Source: Chlorokybus atmophyticus
Lineage: Eukaryota; Streptophyta; Chlorokybophyceae; Chlorokybales; Chlorokybaceae
NCBI GenBank assembly: GCA_009103225.1
Contig: RHPI01001116.1
Coordinates: forward strand, 1 to 64,000
DNA: 64,000 bases
Direction: 5' to 3'
Below are positions 11,679 to 23,353 of this stretch, in pieces. The notes under the pieces were generated by a model that made no database searches, was not told where the DNA came from, and saw only the letters and a program-made list of their open reading frames with translations. Position 1 is the first letter of the stretch; every line of letters begins with the position of its first letter. The translations under genes were made by a program, and so were the position numbers.

Positions 11679-12590
11679 AGGGAAAGGAGTTTGGGCGGGT
11701 CACAATAGGTCATGTTGGTGATGAATGAGAAGAGAGTGCTGCCGGCGTGAGTACGTGTGAAGATAGGTGGATGTTTAGACTCTTCTTGCGCACGTGTGCA
11801 GGCTGTTGAGGGAGTCTTGCGTTGATGAAGTATGTCTGTTTGAACACGTCCAGCACCAACGCACTGGCACAGCAAGAGCGTGGACAAGCCTGCGATGCAG
11901 CTGTTGGGTGAAAGCACAATGTTCTTAACATGACATCATATTTGCATACAACCTGCTACTTTGCTTCGTACTCCTCGGCACTGCGCATGTCCAAAGGGTA
12001 CCTTTTACGCTAACTCCCATACGCATTGGCTATTAGGAAACAAAACACTACTATGCACGAATGTACATACAATGCGCGTGGCATATGCTCATGCATACTG
12101 ACAATCACCATCCCACAAGCACACCACTCACATTTCACGCTACCACGTAGTTCACCCGTGTACAAGTGTTAACCGCCCTGGTTTTGTGTATGTACAAATA
12201 ATGCGAAACGGAAATGCACATGCATAGTGTGCTCTGCCGGGATCGCAAATGGGATCGCAAACTGTGCTTGCATGCAAACGTTATATATACTCACTGTACA
12301 TGGTATGTGCAGCGTACTGTGCTCCTCTACCTCACACGGTCATGCACACACCCTCACGAGTCTGCTTGCGTGCAAATGGACTTGTGCAAGGCCAGAATCA
12401 ACACATAATTGTTGTTGTTGTCGCACAAATCACAGCTTTGCAAGTACCAGTGATGAGGCTCCCCCATCAAGCATAGCCACACTTGTGCTCGGGAAACACA
12501 ACAGCAGGTGTTTGGCAGACAACAAGATGTACATGCACTCGACTAAGGGTGGGTGTATTATCTGATCTCGGTCATTTCTTCGTCTCTTCT
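11679..12590. other. Intergenic, no gene seen
   Basis: This lies between the tail of the type-B gene (+) and the tail of the MDR reductase (-). It contains no convincing exon; the copy at 29347-30218 is similar over most of its length. Confidence 0.5.
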
Positions 12591-14940
12591 TCAGTCCTTG
12601 CGCACCACTAGGACGATCTTCCCGAGCGTCTCACGCTTCGCCACCGTCCCGTGCGCCTCCGGCAACTCCAACCCATAGAAAAAGATGTCAAGTCGCAGCA
12701 AGATAGACTACGTGCTTCTGCGTGCGCGGGTGCGCGCGCGCGTGTAAGCACGCATGAACATCAGCACACACGCAAGCGCGCGTGTATATATCGAGCTGTG
12801 TGTGCATATCTGTGTGCATGCTGATACACCCACTCCACCCCACCCCACTCCTCACCTCCCTCCAGAAGTCCATGACCCTCGTGACCGCTGGCTTGATCCT
12901 CCCTTCCTCCACCAGCCGTCGCAGTTTTCTTGTCCAGAATCACCCCCTGCCTCGCCTGTCCCAGTCCCCCGTCACCGCCCGCAGGAACACGGACTCGAAG
13001 GTTAAACGCCTGGCGCTTGCGGAAGAGGGCGGAGACGTCCGCAGGGTTAGTGCGGTTCAGGACGCTGAGGATGCAGAGCAAGCGGGTGTTTGTTCAAATT
13101 AGTGCAGGCCTGGCATGCGAGTGTTTTCTTGCGTGTGAGAGCGCGCTCGCGTGTGTGCTCGTGCGCGTGAGCGTGCCGTGCCACACCTCACCAAACTGTA
13201 TCACTGTCGCATTTCAAAAACCACACGCACGCATCTCATCCTGCAACGTGACTGTGAAGACACTCGCTTGACAATCCCCCCGAAGGCGTTCATCGCCCCA
13301 ACAGCGTCCTCCAAGATCTCAACCGGGTTCCCCGTGTTCAGGACATGATCCGACCTGCCGTTGACGGCGTCTCGCAGCTGCGGCGCCAGAGGACGCTTGT
13401 CGTTGATCACGGAGTCGGCATCGAACTTGCGAGCGAAAGACTCGCTCTCGGGACGAGAGGCCGTCGCGACCACGTGGTAGTTGAGGACCTTTGTGTGCGT
13501 ACGTGCGTGTGCATGTTTGCAAGGGTATGTGTGCGCGCAGGTTTGCGTAGGCGTCGTATGCTTCATGCGCGCGCTCGCAAAATACAGACATGTTTGCATG
13601 CATGAAAGCGTGCTGCCTGCATGCTCACACATGACAGAAGTTGGTACATGCACACACATGCATCTCTACTGCTGTCCATATGGGTGGGGCACATGCACGT
13701 GTGTCCACAGCTACAAGTTGGCCTTACCTGCTTCATGAGTTGTATGGCGATGGGTCCCAACGCCACCAGCGCCACCGATGACAAGTCCAATCGGTTGCGG
13801 AGGGACTTCATCATCGTATTCCGGCACGGGCTTGGCTTCATATGGTTCTGAACAGAGACGGATACTAAGTCATCGTGTTGTCGTTTCAGAAAGCATTGTC
13901 GAAAGACACAGCAGGGATACAAACACTAAGTACCTGCGTGCAGCTGTTCAAAGAGCGCTTCCCATGAAGTCAGCGACACCAGAGGCAGGGGCGGCCGCCT
14001 CCTCAAAGCTGAGGTTGCTAGGCTTGTGCCCGACAATACGCTCATCTACGGCCGTGTACTCCGCATTCTGCAGCACACAGAGTGTCACACATCCCAACAT
14101 AGTGATTGTGTGTAACAACATATTCCAACTTGCTGAGCCCTGGCTTGTGGGAGTGCCGGCAAAGTAGATGTCGTCACCGCGTTGGAACTTCCTGACATCC
14201 TTGCCGACGTCCTCCACGACGCCAGCGCAGTCGTACCCCCGAGCACGCGCACCTGCTCGCCCTCGGGGGGACTGCATGCACATGTTAGTTCTTACTGATG
14301 ATGACCAGCAGAACACACACACACACACACACATCCTCTCTCTTACGGTGCCGCGCAGCATACCGTCGACGGGGTTGACGGACACGGCGTGCACACGCAC
14401 GAGGAGGTCGCGGGGGTGGAGGTGGGGGAGGGGAAGATCAACCACCTGGAGGTTGCTAGCCTTGTTCTCGCCTGCGTGCGTGTGTAAGGGATTGTTGTTG
14501 TTGTTCAGACTAGAGAGACGGAGATGAACGCGTTGCCTGAGACAGCACAATGCTTGCGTGCATGCATGCATGCACGCAACTACTACAAAGATTACGAAGG
14601 TCAGGTGAAGCCAAGTAGCATAGCACGGCCTCCATGCAAACCTGTTGTGAGCACTCGTAAAGGTTGGATGCAGACAAGTATACAGCAGGTATACTGCAAT
14701 GCCACCATATGTGCAAGCTCACACGTGCCCATGCAGACACACATGCACATGCAGGCACACAGCACCTTTGAGGACGAAGGCTTTCATGGTCGACGGTGGC
14801 GCCATTGCTTCACGAGACCAGGAGGAGGCGCAAGTAAAGGAGAACGCTTTGGGCTTGAGAGAAAAGCTGCGGTGGCGATGGTGCAGAGCGGCAGCCCCAC
14901 CTCCTCTGTAGGCCAGCCTGCTTCTCTGGAAAACAAGCAC
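12591..14940 (-). CDS. Zinc-type alcohol dehydrogenase/quinone reductase-like MDR protein, copy 1 (frame damaged)
   Basis: Exons on the - strand: 14766-14940 (start uncertain; Met codons at 14805 and 14787, the latter MKAFVLKG), 14347-14471, 14134-14271, 13934-14067, 13728-13847, 13264-13488, about 12856-13064, 12591-12707 (TGA). The protein has the GroES-like half (NPVDGMLRG, YDCAGVVEDVG, FQRGDD), NAEYTAVDERIVGHKP, then a Rossmann half (GLVIGGAGGVGT, VVATASRPESESFARKF). This matches NAD(P)H-dependent quinone or enone reductases. Sequence before MAPPSTM could be a plastid transit peptide. Intron 3 uses a GC donor (gcaagt; gtaagt in copy 2). Single-base expansions in C, A or G runs shift the frame in exons 4, 5 and 7. 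They may be real decay or homopolymer errors, because copy 2 has the correct length at several of these sites. Confidence 0.75.
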
Positions 14941-16453
14941 AACACAGCGCCACCAATGCGAGAAGCAGATGGCCTTGGACCCGCCAACTTCAACGCAAGC
15001 ATCTGAAGCCCTAGGGTTGTTCTCTGTCTCTCAGCACAACCCAAGGCTGGCCGTCTCTCTTAGGCCTGAGCTCAGGTCCGTCAAGCATCGACAGGGGCCA
15101 CGCATCCATCAAACAAAGACTCACGTACGTGATGATGTGCCCTCAAAGCTCTGCCACGAATCTGCTTGAGATGAAGGCCTGTCCTGTGCGATGTGATGGA
15201 GTCAGTCACGGTGTTGCATGGTGCTGACACAGCTTCAGACTGCAACTGGTTCGCTTATCAACCCAGCAGCGCCGGCTGCCTGTGTCCATTGTCGTGGGGC
15301 CTCTACTATACGAATGGAATATTGAAACAGACATTGCTGATTGGGACGTGCGTGTACGATAGTCATGGAGTTACATGTACATGCAGCACATGTGTTTCCA
15401 CACTTGATGCGTGCAAGCAGGCCGCACTGCCGCTCCAGCCAATGCACACCTAACGTCCACACCTTTGCCAACCGGATTGCGACATGCACGCCAGCATCAT
15501 GAGCCTGGTTGCACTACACGGGATGCTCCATCATACGTGCTGTCACAAGGCATATATGGACATGCGCACTCTGTTGCTGCATGCCACAGATGCATACATG
15601 CAACCATCCGCACACACATACCATTATACAACCATGTACGTGCGGTCCAGAACTGCAACAAGAACTAGCTCCACTGACTTACTCCAGACATGGCAGCATA
15701 GCAATGATAACGGTTGACCCGCAAGCAAGCACAGCACCTCAGCTGCTAACAGCACACTTGTCGCAGCTAGCAGGTTCTCTTGCAGTTGCGAGCTGCGCGT
15801 GCCTCTGCCATACACTGTTGCTGATTCAGCTACTGGGCACAATGGTTCGCCACGCAGCCATGGTTGACACATACTCCAGCTTGCGAACAATGAAAGCCAG
15901 GAGATGTCGCCTTCACCTGCCTTGAGACCACGACTATAAGCAGCTTTGTTTGGGTAAGCGCACGAATCTGGCATTGTGTGTCACTACCAGGCAGGCGCAT
16001 GCGTTGATTGCAAAATAAGCTTTGGTGCTGCCTCGTGCAAATGCCCATCAATGTGGTTGGTATGCAGACACTGGCACCGATGGTCCTGCTTCTTTGGCTA
16101 TGCTGTCTAGCTGTTCGTTGATGGACTTGCGCGGCAACATCAAACCAGCGTATATAAGAGAGAGTATACTACATTGTGCGTTGGACAACACATCAGTTGC
16201 CACACCACAGCAAGGGGGGACCATGCCATCGTTAGGTGACCATCGTGTTGCCTACCATCACTATCAACGCCTCCACTGCGACTAGCCATCAGCTCAAGTA
16301 ATGACTACACTAAGCAATAGTGGGCCTTACTGGTTGCCACCTTGATGACCATGGGAGGTGGATGCCAAACATCAGTTGACCATGACCGCTAAGCATAACA
16401 GTAGCAAACGTTCTGACGAGCATGAAACGAAATATACACAACACTGAAGGCTA
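14941..16453. other. Intergenic, no gene seen
   Basis: This spacer lies between the MDR reductase 5' end and the MgtE 3' end and is repeated at 32001-33511 with high identity. I see only short frames. The stretch 15030-15200 resembles the spacer at 9040-9230 (both contain a CTTAGGCCTGAGCTCAGGTC block), so an older repeat unit is shared within one copy. Confidence 0.5.
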
Positions 16454-16887
16454 TCAATGTGGTTTGGGTGCTAGTTGATGCGCGTGAGTCCTTGTGGCTT
16501 TTGCTGGCAATGGCATGTACACTAAGCGGGCTATGTGAAAGTAGATAACCAGGCCGCTGACGTCCATGACGGTGCCAATGAAGAGCATGGAAGTTGCTGT
16601 TGGGTCCAAACTGCACAGAGCAACACACGCGTTGAGCGCAACAACAGGCGGCCAGTCATCAAGAAACATTACACTGGTAGGACCAAGACAAAGCATGAGA
16701 CTGGTAATGCAATGCTGCATCAGGAACGGAATAGCCTGAAAGCCAACTTACCCGAAATGTGCGCACATTAGAGGAATCAACCCACCCAGCAGGTTGGCCC
16801 AAAAGGATACCACTGGCAGGGTTAGAAAGATTGTCAAACCAAGCTGCGTAACACAGCAATAGTAAGTCATACGCTGAAGATGTTAAA
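16454..16887 (-). pseudogene. MgtE 3' exons only (gene truncated at the duplication edge), copy 1
   Basis: The - strand carries exon 4 (16752-16843) and exon 5 (16454-16610). These encode the last transmembrane part of an MgtE/SLC41-type Mg transporter (LDPTATSMLFIGTVMDVSGL) and the same TGA as copy 2. Exons 1-3 are absent because homology ends at 16887, inside intron 3. It is a 5'-truncated duplicate and cannot make a complete transporter. Confidence 0.8.
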
Positions 16888-16937
16888 GGTAGCAAAAGAC
16901 GCTACCATAGCCTAGTGGTCGGAGCCCACTTGTTACA
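16888..16937 (+). mobile_element. LTR-like fragment of the miniature LTR family, at the duplication breakpoint
   Basis: The 50 bp match the 3' part of the 89-bp LTRs at 61244-63004: a GGTAG...CTACC hairpin (here with the loop AAAAG-rich), ATAGCCTAGTGGTCGG, and the terminal TTGTTACA. What follows is not the usual primer-binding-site sequence, so it is a fragment. It begins exactly where homology between the two duplication copies ends. Confidence 0.75.
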
Positions 16938-17986
16938 CTTGTAGAGGTCATTCGGCAATATCGGAAAGCAATTGCGGGAACATTAATGTGCTAGGGATGC
17001 TTATGAATTCGGTTGCGAGTATTGTTGCCTTGGAGATCTCTCCTCGCACGGTGGCCGTCTTCAAATGCGCTTTCTCCACAAGCGCTTTCATCTCCTTCTA
17101 AACATTGTTAACGAAAAGGAGTTCAACGTCCAATTCCTTTGCATGCTTTACTAAGTCGCAGTTGTGGCTAGCAAACGTCTCGCGATGCAGGTATTGGGTG
17201 TCAACAGGTCAGCCTGAGCCTGCACACGTGTACATACCATATGCTGTGGTTGCGAAGATTCGACCACAAGGCAATTGACGACATAGATAGCGTACTTCTG
17301 CATGCTTATTTTGTAGACCTACCTTTCTTTTGCTGGCAAGTGATTTTTCATAAACTGCACAAATCTAAGAATTGGAATTCTTGGCGTGCTTTCACCACTA
17401 TTGTCTTCTTGAGGGATGGCGTTGGCTAACATCACCCACCGTTGCAAACTTGTATTAAACCAAACAAGAACTCTAAATGCTGCAATCAGTGTGCAAGTAC
17501 ACCCTCAATGCAAACGGTCCCTCAGTGACACAACTTGTTGGGGCAACGTGTTGGCCGACTCCACGCTCTAACGCACGCACGTACGTGAAATCATCCCATC
17601 TTCACCAACACTGCGCGTGGTCAGGACTGCCTCAAAACATACAGTCACTCAAGACATAAAAACCAAAACCGCGTAGCAACACTGCATGGCCTGTTGTTCT
17701 TTGAATAGAAAATATTACGCATTTTACAACAATTGTTTTGTCCACGAATCGTCCCCCCTGATCATGCAACACCCCTCCTGCCGCTCACCACACAAAAACA
17801 CCTCGTTTGCACAACATCCCTTGACCCAACCCCACAACATACCGAGGCAACGTGCCAAAACAACTCTTTGCTCAAAGAAACAAAGTAATGAACTACATAT
17901 GTAGGCCTCAACCTGGCCCAACATCAAGGCGAGGCAATGTGCCAAACCCAACACGAACAACAACACCAAACACACTCGCTCCCCGC
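16938..17986. other. Single-copy spacer with one coding-like trace
   Basis: No gene is recognised. On the - strand between about 17000 and 17165 a frame reads AKELDVELLF, an interrupting stop, then EKAHLKTATVRGEISKA. This has a protein-like composition and may be a decayed transposon or gene fragment, but I cannot name it. The rest up to the AKR 3' end is AT-richer than its surroundings. Confidence 0.3.
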
Positions 17987-18941
17987 TCAGAACACTCCCC
18001 CCCTTTCCCACGTGTAGCAATCCCCTCTCGACCTCTTCCCCTTCTCCAACACCTCATCAATCCGCGCAAGATCCTCTTTGCTCAACTCGAACGCGAACGC
18101 GCGTCGGTGGTCGTCGACGTGCGCGGCGTTGCGTGCCCCGACGATCGCGGCGGCCACGACGCCAGAGGGACGCTGCAGGACCCAACGCGTTGCAACGTTC
18201 GACACGCTCGCGTTGTGACGGTCGGCCACACTTCTCAGGACACCAAGGAGATCCTGGAACCAGTCCCAGCCGCCGACCTGAGTAAGGTTGACATTCGTGA
18301 GGCGAGGCGACATTGTGGCGGGTTGCTACTGAGCATACCCAGTAGAATTATGTACATATGCACGCTGTAGAAAGAGCTGTATGCGTGCGCGCACACACGC
18401 ACGTATACAGCTCTTTCTACATGAATCAGCACGCTGCATACACTGGCGTGTGCGTATATAAGCCTGCGTGCACACTAGATCTGCTGCTTGCTGATGCTAG
18501 TAGTACATAGTATATAGTACATCAAATGAAGTCAGGCATGGCACATGCACCAACCATTGCCGCCATGAGTAAACTATGCGCACACCTGCCATACCAACGG
18601 ACTTATACCCACCACACGCACCTGGTTTATGACGGACGCGTACTTCTGCTTGCTGTACGTGTTGATGTCCTTGCGCGCCTCGGCGAAGGTCTTGCCGAGG
18701 TACTTGTCGCTGAGGAAGCCGCCGGCCACAACACCATACGGCAGCAGCTTGACGTTGTTCTCACGGCAAAAGTCCACCATGCCGTTCTCGGGACGCCGGT
18801 CCAACAGGGAGTACTGAACCTGGATTTCAAGCGAAGGATGTCAGGTGGGAACGTGGGTATGTTGTTGGTGACACAACAATGACACATACGTGCAGGTGCT
18901 CAAACATACACACGCACGCACGGACACCCCTTGTACATAAA

Positions 18942-18981
<40 letters not shown>

Positions 18982-21152
18982 GCGCGCGCACGCGCACGCA
19001 CATGTGTACACGCACGCACACAATGGATGAGCACATGTATACATGCACACACACGCACACACACACTCGCACGTATGCACGCGCACGCGCATGCACGCCT
19101 ACTTGCGCGGCTTCAATCTTCACCCCTGCATCCATCATCTCCCGCATTCGCGGCACGTCGAAGTTGGTGACGCCGATGGCGCGGATGCGGCCCTGCGCCT
19201 GCAGCGTGGACAGGTGCTTGGCGGCCGTCACGTAGTTGGGGATGGAGTAGTCCTGAGACGCACAAAGAGAGTGAGGGAGAACCAGACAGTGACGTGAAAG
19301 TACGACACAACCACAAGGTTCTGTTCCGACAGTGCACTACACTTGCATCGACAAGCGGACTCGTGTCTGCATATGCAACTGAGTGAATGCATAGTTGCAG
19401 TTATTGATACACAGTTGCTTGTATGCTGCACTCACAACATGCGGTCAACAAGCACGGCACACACACACAGTGCAGTGCGCAGCACCCTGCACGCCAAGCA
19501 AGTCAAACAACACAAACGAGTTATCCAAACACGACAACAACCAAAGCCTGTCACAAACTGCAATACAAGTAACAGACAGAAACTATGCTGCGATGGGACA
19601 CACACATCATGACACACACACACACACACACACTCTCCTTTCCTCTCACCTGCCAATAAAACTGCACCATGTCGATCCTCTCCACCCCCATCCTCTCCCT
19701 GCTCCCCTCGACCTTCCTCCTGACGAACTCGAACGTGGGGTCCGCCTGGTCCTGGCCGAACAGACACATCTTGGTGAACACCGCGACGCCGCTCTTCTTT
19801 CTCAGAGTGGATAGGTAGCGGCCGATGAGGGACTCGGAGGGGCCGTAGATGTCCGCGGTGTCGAAGGTGGTGATGCCTGGGAAGAAGGAGCGGTGTGTGT
19901 GTGTGTGTGTGTGTGTGTGAAGATGCGTGCATGCGTGCGTGCAGGCAGGGAGGGAGGGAGGTGTGTGAGATCGTGCGTGCATGTATGTGCTGCTCTGCTC
20001 AACAGTGACGTTGGTTGGACTGCAAGTCTGTCTACATAACACATGCAGTCAGCAGCAAGGACTACTACTACTGGTGCCCCATACATGTATACACCATACA
20101 TGTACACGTACGCACCCACACACGCAAGCGAGCTCACACGATCAACCCCTCTTCTCTCTCACTCTCACGCTCACTCTCACACACACTCCAACAATTCTCT
20201 CTCTCATCTCTCCCTCACCAGCCTCCACGAACTTCTCAAAGTCCTGGACCGCCTCCCTCCCCGCGGTCCTGTCCGTGTCGCGCTCCCCCCTGTGCCCGCC
20301 CGACAGCTGCCAGCAGCCCTTGACGATCGCGGAGGGGAGGAGACCCGAGGGGGAGAGGGGGAGGCCGGGGGGGACCTGCGTGTGTGGGTGGGTGGGTGGG
20401 TGGGTGGGGAGGGAGGGGGAGGGGGTGTGCACCAGCTCGTGCGTGTGCGTGTGCGTGTGCACGTGTGCTTGTGCGCTTGCGTGTGTATGTGCTTGCTATC
20501 GCGATCTGTATGTTAGCCCGTTGCCTTCGGTGCCTTGCTGCCATGCGTGCGTGCGTGCGTGCTAGTGATTGTGCTGTTGCCTGAGCCAATGTAGTGGTGA
20601 TTGGGTTCTGATTGATGGTTGCAGAAGCCAGCCATGAGCGTGCATGTGCCTGTAATTGGCACAGCGAATGCTGAAATGCTTGAGAGTCCAGCAATGAAAA
20701 GAATGCACCGGATAGCGAATAGCGTACGAACGTCTCACACGGCAGCAAAGCAGGAGCAGTCAGACAGACAAGACAGAGATGATGATGATAGTCAATGGCT
20801 CAGACACAACATGACTGTGCGGATTGGGCCATGTCAACTGCTCCACTCTCAGTAATCCTACCATCGGCAAGTTGGTGGTGGTGACGGCTGCGGACGACGA
20901 CGTGGGCGAAGCCGCCGCCGCCGCCGCCTTCGCCTCCTCCTCAGAACCAGCGGCCGCGGCGGCCATTATCGCGGCGGGCCCTATCAGCAACGCCTCTCTG
21001 CGGGTGACGCTGGTGAGGTTGTGTGGCTGTGGTTGCGGCTGTTGTGAGCGTCGTCGGTGTTGGCGTCGCTGCTGCACGCGCGGGGAGGCTGAGCTGCGGT
21101 GGTATGCTGGCTGCGGCGGCGGTGTCGTTGAGGAGGAGTATGACGACGGCAA
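17987..21152 (-). CDS. Aldo/keto reductase with a thylakoid-type (RR) targeting sequence
   Basis: Six exons join in frame: 20862-21152, 20219-20375, 19650-19876, 19103-19252, 18622-18819, 17987-18277 (TGA), giving 437 residues. All introns are GT-AG and TG/CA-rich. AKR landmarks are KGCWQLSGGH, FDTADIYGPSE (Asp155 and Tyr160), VFTKMCLFG (Lys185), GRIRAIGVTNFD, LLPYGVVAGGFLSDKY and VAAAIVGARN. The usual His of the catalytic tetrad is Tyr223 in VQFYW. The N-terminus is Ser/Gln/Arg-rich, then VTRREALL (Arg51-Arg52) and a hydrophobic Ala stretch, as in twin-arginine thylakoid-lumen signals. The role is NAD(P)H-dependent carbonyl reduction by family; the substrate is unknown. It is single copy between the two duplicated blocks, with no frame damage. 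Confidence 0.9.
18943..18979. repeat. (CA)n microsatellite in an AKR intron
   Basis: About 18 CA units grading into CG-rich alternation, in intron 4 of the aldo/keto reductase. On the coding strand it is a TG run. Confidence 0.9.
19613..19633. repeat. (CA)n microsatellite in an AKR intron
   Basis: A pure CA run close to the donor of exon 3 of the aldo/keto reductase (intron 3). Confidence 0.9.
19893..19919. repeat. (GT)n microsatellite next to an AKR acceptor
   Basis: On the coding strand this is a CA run directly upstream of the exon 3 acceptor at 19877. Confidence 0.9.
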
Positions 21153-21376
21153 GATCGGCCGACTACGGCTTGTGGAGCGCTGCCGTCAGGCAGGCGTGGC
21201 AGCAGCGAGCAGCACGGCGACAGTGCCCCCCCGACCGCCGCCGACGCCACCGACGCCGCCGGCCACGCGAGCATGGCCGCTGCCAGGCATGAATGAAGCG
21301 GTGCAACACATGCAAAGCGATAGCATGCATGTCGCTGAGACTGGCGAGGACACTGGGCCAAGCCAAGCCAAAACCC

Positions 21377-21416
21377 AGGCCTAGGCCTAGGCCTGGGCCT
21401 AGGCTTGGCCTGGCTT
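21377..21416. repeat. GGCCTA-type tandem repeat in the AKR upstream region
   Basis: CAGGCCTA motifs are repeated and self-complementary, followed by GGCTTGGCC variants. It lies 225 bp upstream of the AKR start codon, between that gene and the divergent type-A remnant. It could form hairpins. No regulatory function can be read from it. Confidence 0.6.
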
Positions 21417-21689
21417 GGCTTGCGGAGTCACTGGCACGAACTCTGTGCAGTGGACACGTGTGCGTAGGCAGAGAAGTTGAGTTGATTGCACTGTTTGTGT
21501 GTGTGAGAAAGGCGGGGATGCGTGCGTTGGAGGTACGAGAGCGTACATTACGCGCTCGCTCACATATATAACCCGCTGTATACACGCTGCATGTTGTGTC
21601 AGCTAGCGTATTGTGTACGCTCTACAGAGTACAGTACATGCACGAACACGAACGAAGCCGATCGGCATACTGTTCCATATGCCTGGGAT

Positions 21690-22816
21690 CAAAGGATAAT
21701 GAGCAGCGGAAGCAAAGGAGCTTGTTGGTTTTGGTGGTGGTTTTCTGGTCGTCGTTGTTGCACGTGTTTCCGCATGCAACACAACGACAACAGATTCAGG
21801 TGCCTGCTTGCTACCGCTGCTGCTCCCACCCCCTTCCCAGAGACGCGCGACACAATTGGGTTGCATAGTGAGACGACGAGTACAGTACAGTGTGTGTGCG
21901 CGTGTGAGTGCATATGTGTGAGTATCAACCAACAAGCACCACTCTGTTGTTGTTGCATGTCAGCAAAACCAACTCCCCTATCCCCAGGCACAGGTAACGG
22001 GTCGTGGTGGCGTTTGCTCCAGCTGCGCCAGAGTGCGATGTCGAATGCAGACGCGGATGAAGTTGTTGCTGTGGTGGTTGTCGTCGTGGCGTGGTGTATG
22101 TTAGGGATGAGGGCGATGCCAGGAGGATAGCGGGCCTGCTCGACGCCTTGGGACAGCAAGTCAGAGGGGTGGAGGTTGTTGACAGGTTTGTGTCATACGG
22201 CCTGAACGCACTAGCACGCACGTGAACAGGCACACACGCGCGCACACATTCACGCACGCGCAGACAGACCCACACATGCGCACACACGCGCGCGCACATA
22301 CACACACTCTCCTGCACACAGCAAGAGGCTAGTAACTCATTTCTCCACATCAAACTCCTCACACAGGCTCTGCCAGCCGTCCATCCAATCCTTTATCGAC
22401 GACACCGCTCCGCTTCGTTGGTGGGGACGAGCGCGTCAACGATGCGAATCCCTTGTCAATCCCAACGACGTGGTCATCCATTGTGTGCTTCACGGACGTG
22501 CAGGCGTACAAGCAACAGCGTGGTGTGTTGATATGCGAGACACGTGCTGCTCTTCTTATTCTTGTTGTTAGTCGTGGGGGCGGAGGTCACAACAACAGCA
22601 ACAAGTGTGAACATACAACTCAATAGCGGCTTGGTGGAGGCCATGGTGGCTGCGCACTCAAACAGCAATACAAACACAACATTCTTCGAAGTGGTCATTG
22701 CTGGCATGACCATCTCAGCTGGAGACTCGATCATCAGCGGTTACCACGACTTCTACGGACACTCAACGCGAGGTACGTCGTCGCTCATGCGTCATGCGGT
22801 ATGCACCCCGATCGTA
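21690..22816 (+). pseudogene. Remnant of the unrecognised gene family, type A, copy 2
   Basis: The blocks are the same as at 1-913, with additional 5' sequence: about 21700-21860 aligns with the first coding exon of type B (AGCAGCGGAAGCAAAGG against AGCAGCGGTAGCAAAGA). Homology with copy 1 breaks at 22816, before the last exon, so the 3' end is missing here. The first block has a stop codon in the frame that aligns with type B. Confidence 0.4.
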
Positions 22817-23018
22817 ACGGGTCGTGGTGGCGTTTGCTCCAGCTGCGCCAGAGTGCGATGTCAAATGCAGACACGGATGAAGTTATTGTTGCTGTGGTGG
22901 TTGTCGTCGTGGCGTGGTGTATGTTAGGGATGAGGGCGATGCCAGGAGGATAGCGGGCCTGCTCGACGCCTTGGGACAGCAAGTCAGAGGGGTGGAGGTT
23001 GTTGACAGGTGTGTGTCA
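22814..23018 (+). repeat. Second partial copy of a type-A exon, out of order
   Basis: The sequence repeats 64-269 (and 21995-22190) immediately after the break at 22816, and ends at the N at 23019. Nothing like this exists at the corresponding place in copy 1, where bases 914-1395 are found instead. It is either a local rearrangement or an assembly artefact. Confidence 0.75.
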
Positions 23019-23019
23019 N
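23019..23019. other. Undetermined base (N), likely assembly join
   Basis: This is the only N in the window, and it sits exactly at the junction between two non-colinear pieces of the duplicated block. Confidence 0.9.
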
Positions 23020-23085
23020 TCCCCCTGCTCCACGATCCTCCTCACCGCCTCGATGATCAACCTTTGCAATCTCCACGCCATGGAT
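23020..23085 (-). pseudogene. Stray MDR exon fragment, copy 2 (cut by the join)
   Basis: The - strand reads MAWRLQRLIIEAVRRIVEQG and then runs into the N. It matches the start of the fragment at 1346-1452. The conserved MDFWRE end is missing. Confidence 0.45.
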
Positions 23086-23353
23086 TGATGGTTTGCTGCT
23101 GCGGCGGCGGCGGCGGCGGCGGCGGCGGGCAAAGTTTTGGGATGGACAGCTCGGCGGTCGAGCTGGTCTTCCGGAAAGAGGTATGCTTTTGTTTTCACAG
23201 TCCACTGCGCTGCGTTGTGCTCGGTTGCTCTGCTTCAAACCACTGACTGCAGGCTTGTAGTTGGATACCCTCACTAGTATCACTTCGACTTGCTGTGCTG
23301 TGCTGCTGCAGCACCGCTGGTGGTGGTGGTGACTCGAGGCTTGCTGTGGATTC

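Larger units (their letters stand above)
1..16887. repeat. Segmental duplication, copy 1 (3' part; left end lies outside the window)
   Basis: Base 1 aligns with 21931, and the homology runs colinearly through the TIR gene, the type-B remnant, the MDR reductase and the MgtE 3' exons to base 16887. The copies differ by substitutions, short indels, TPR number, a 548-bp deletion in copy 2 and a rearrangement upstream of the TIR gene. Copy 1 ends three or so bases inside MgtE intron 3, where an LTR-like fragment begins. Copy 2 continues past this point into the complete MgtE gene, so copy 2 carries the ancestral right flank and copy 1 is the truncated derivative. Confidence 0.9.
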
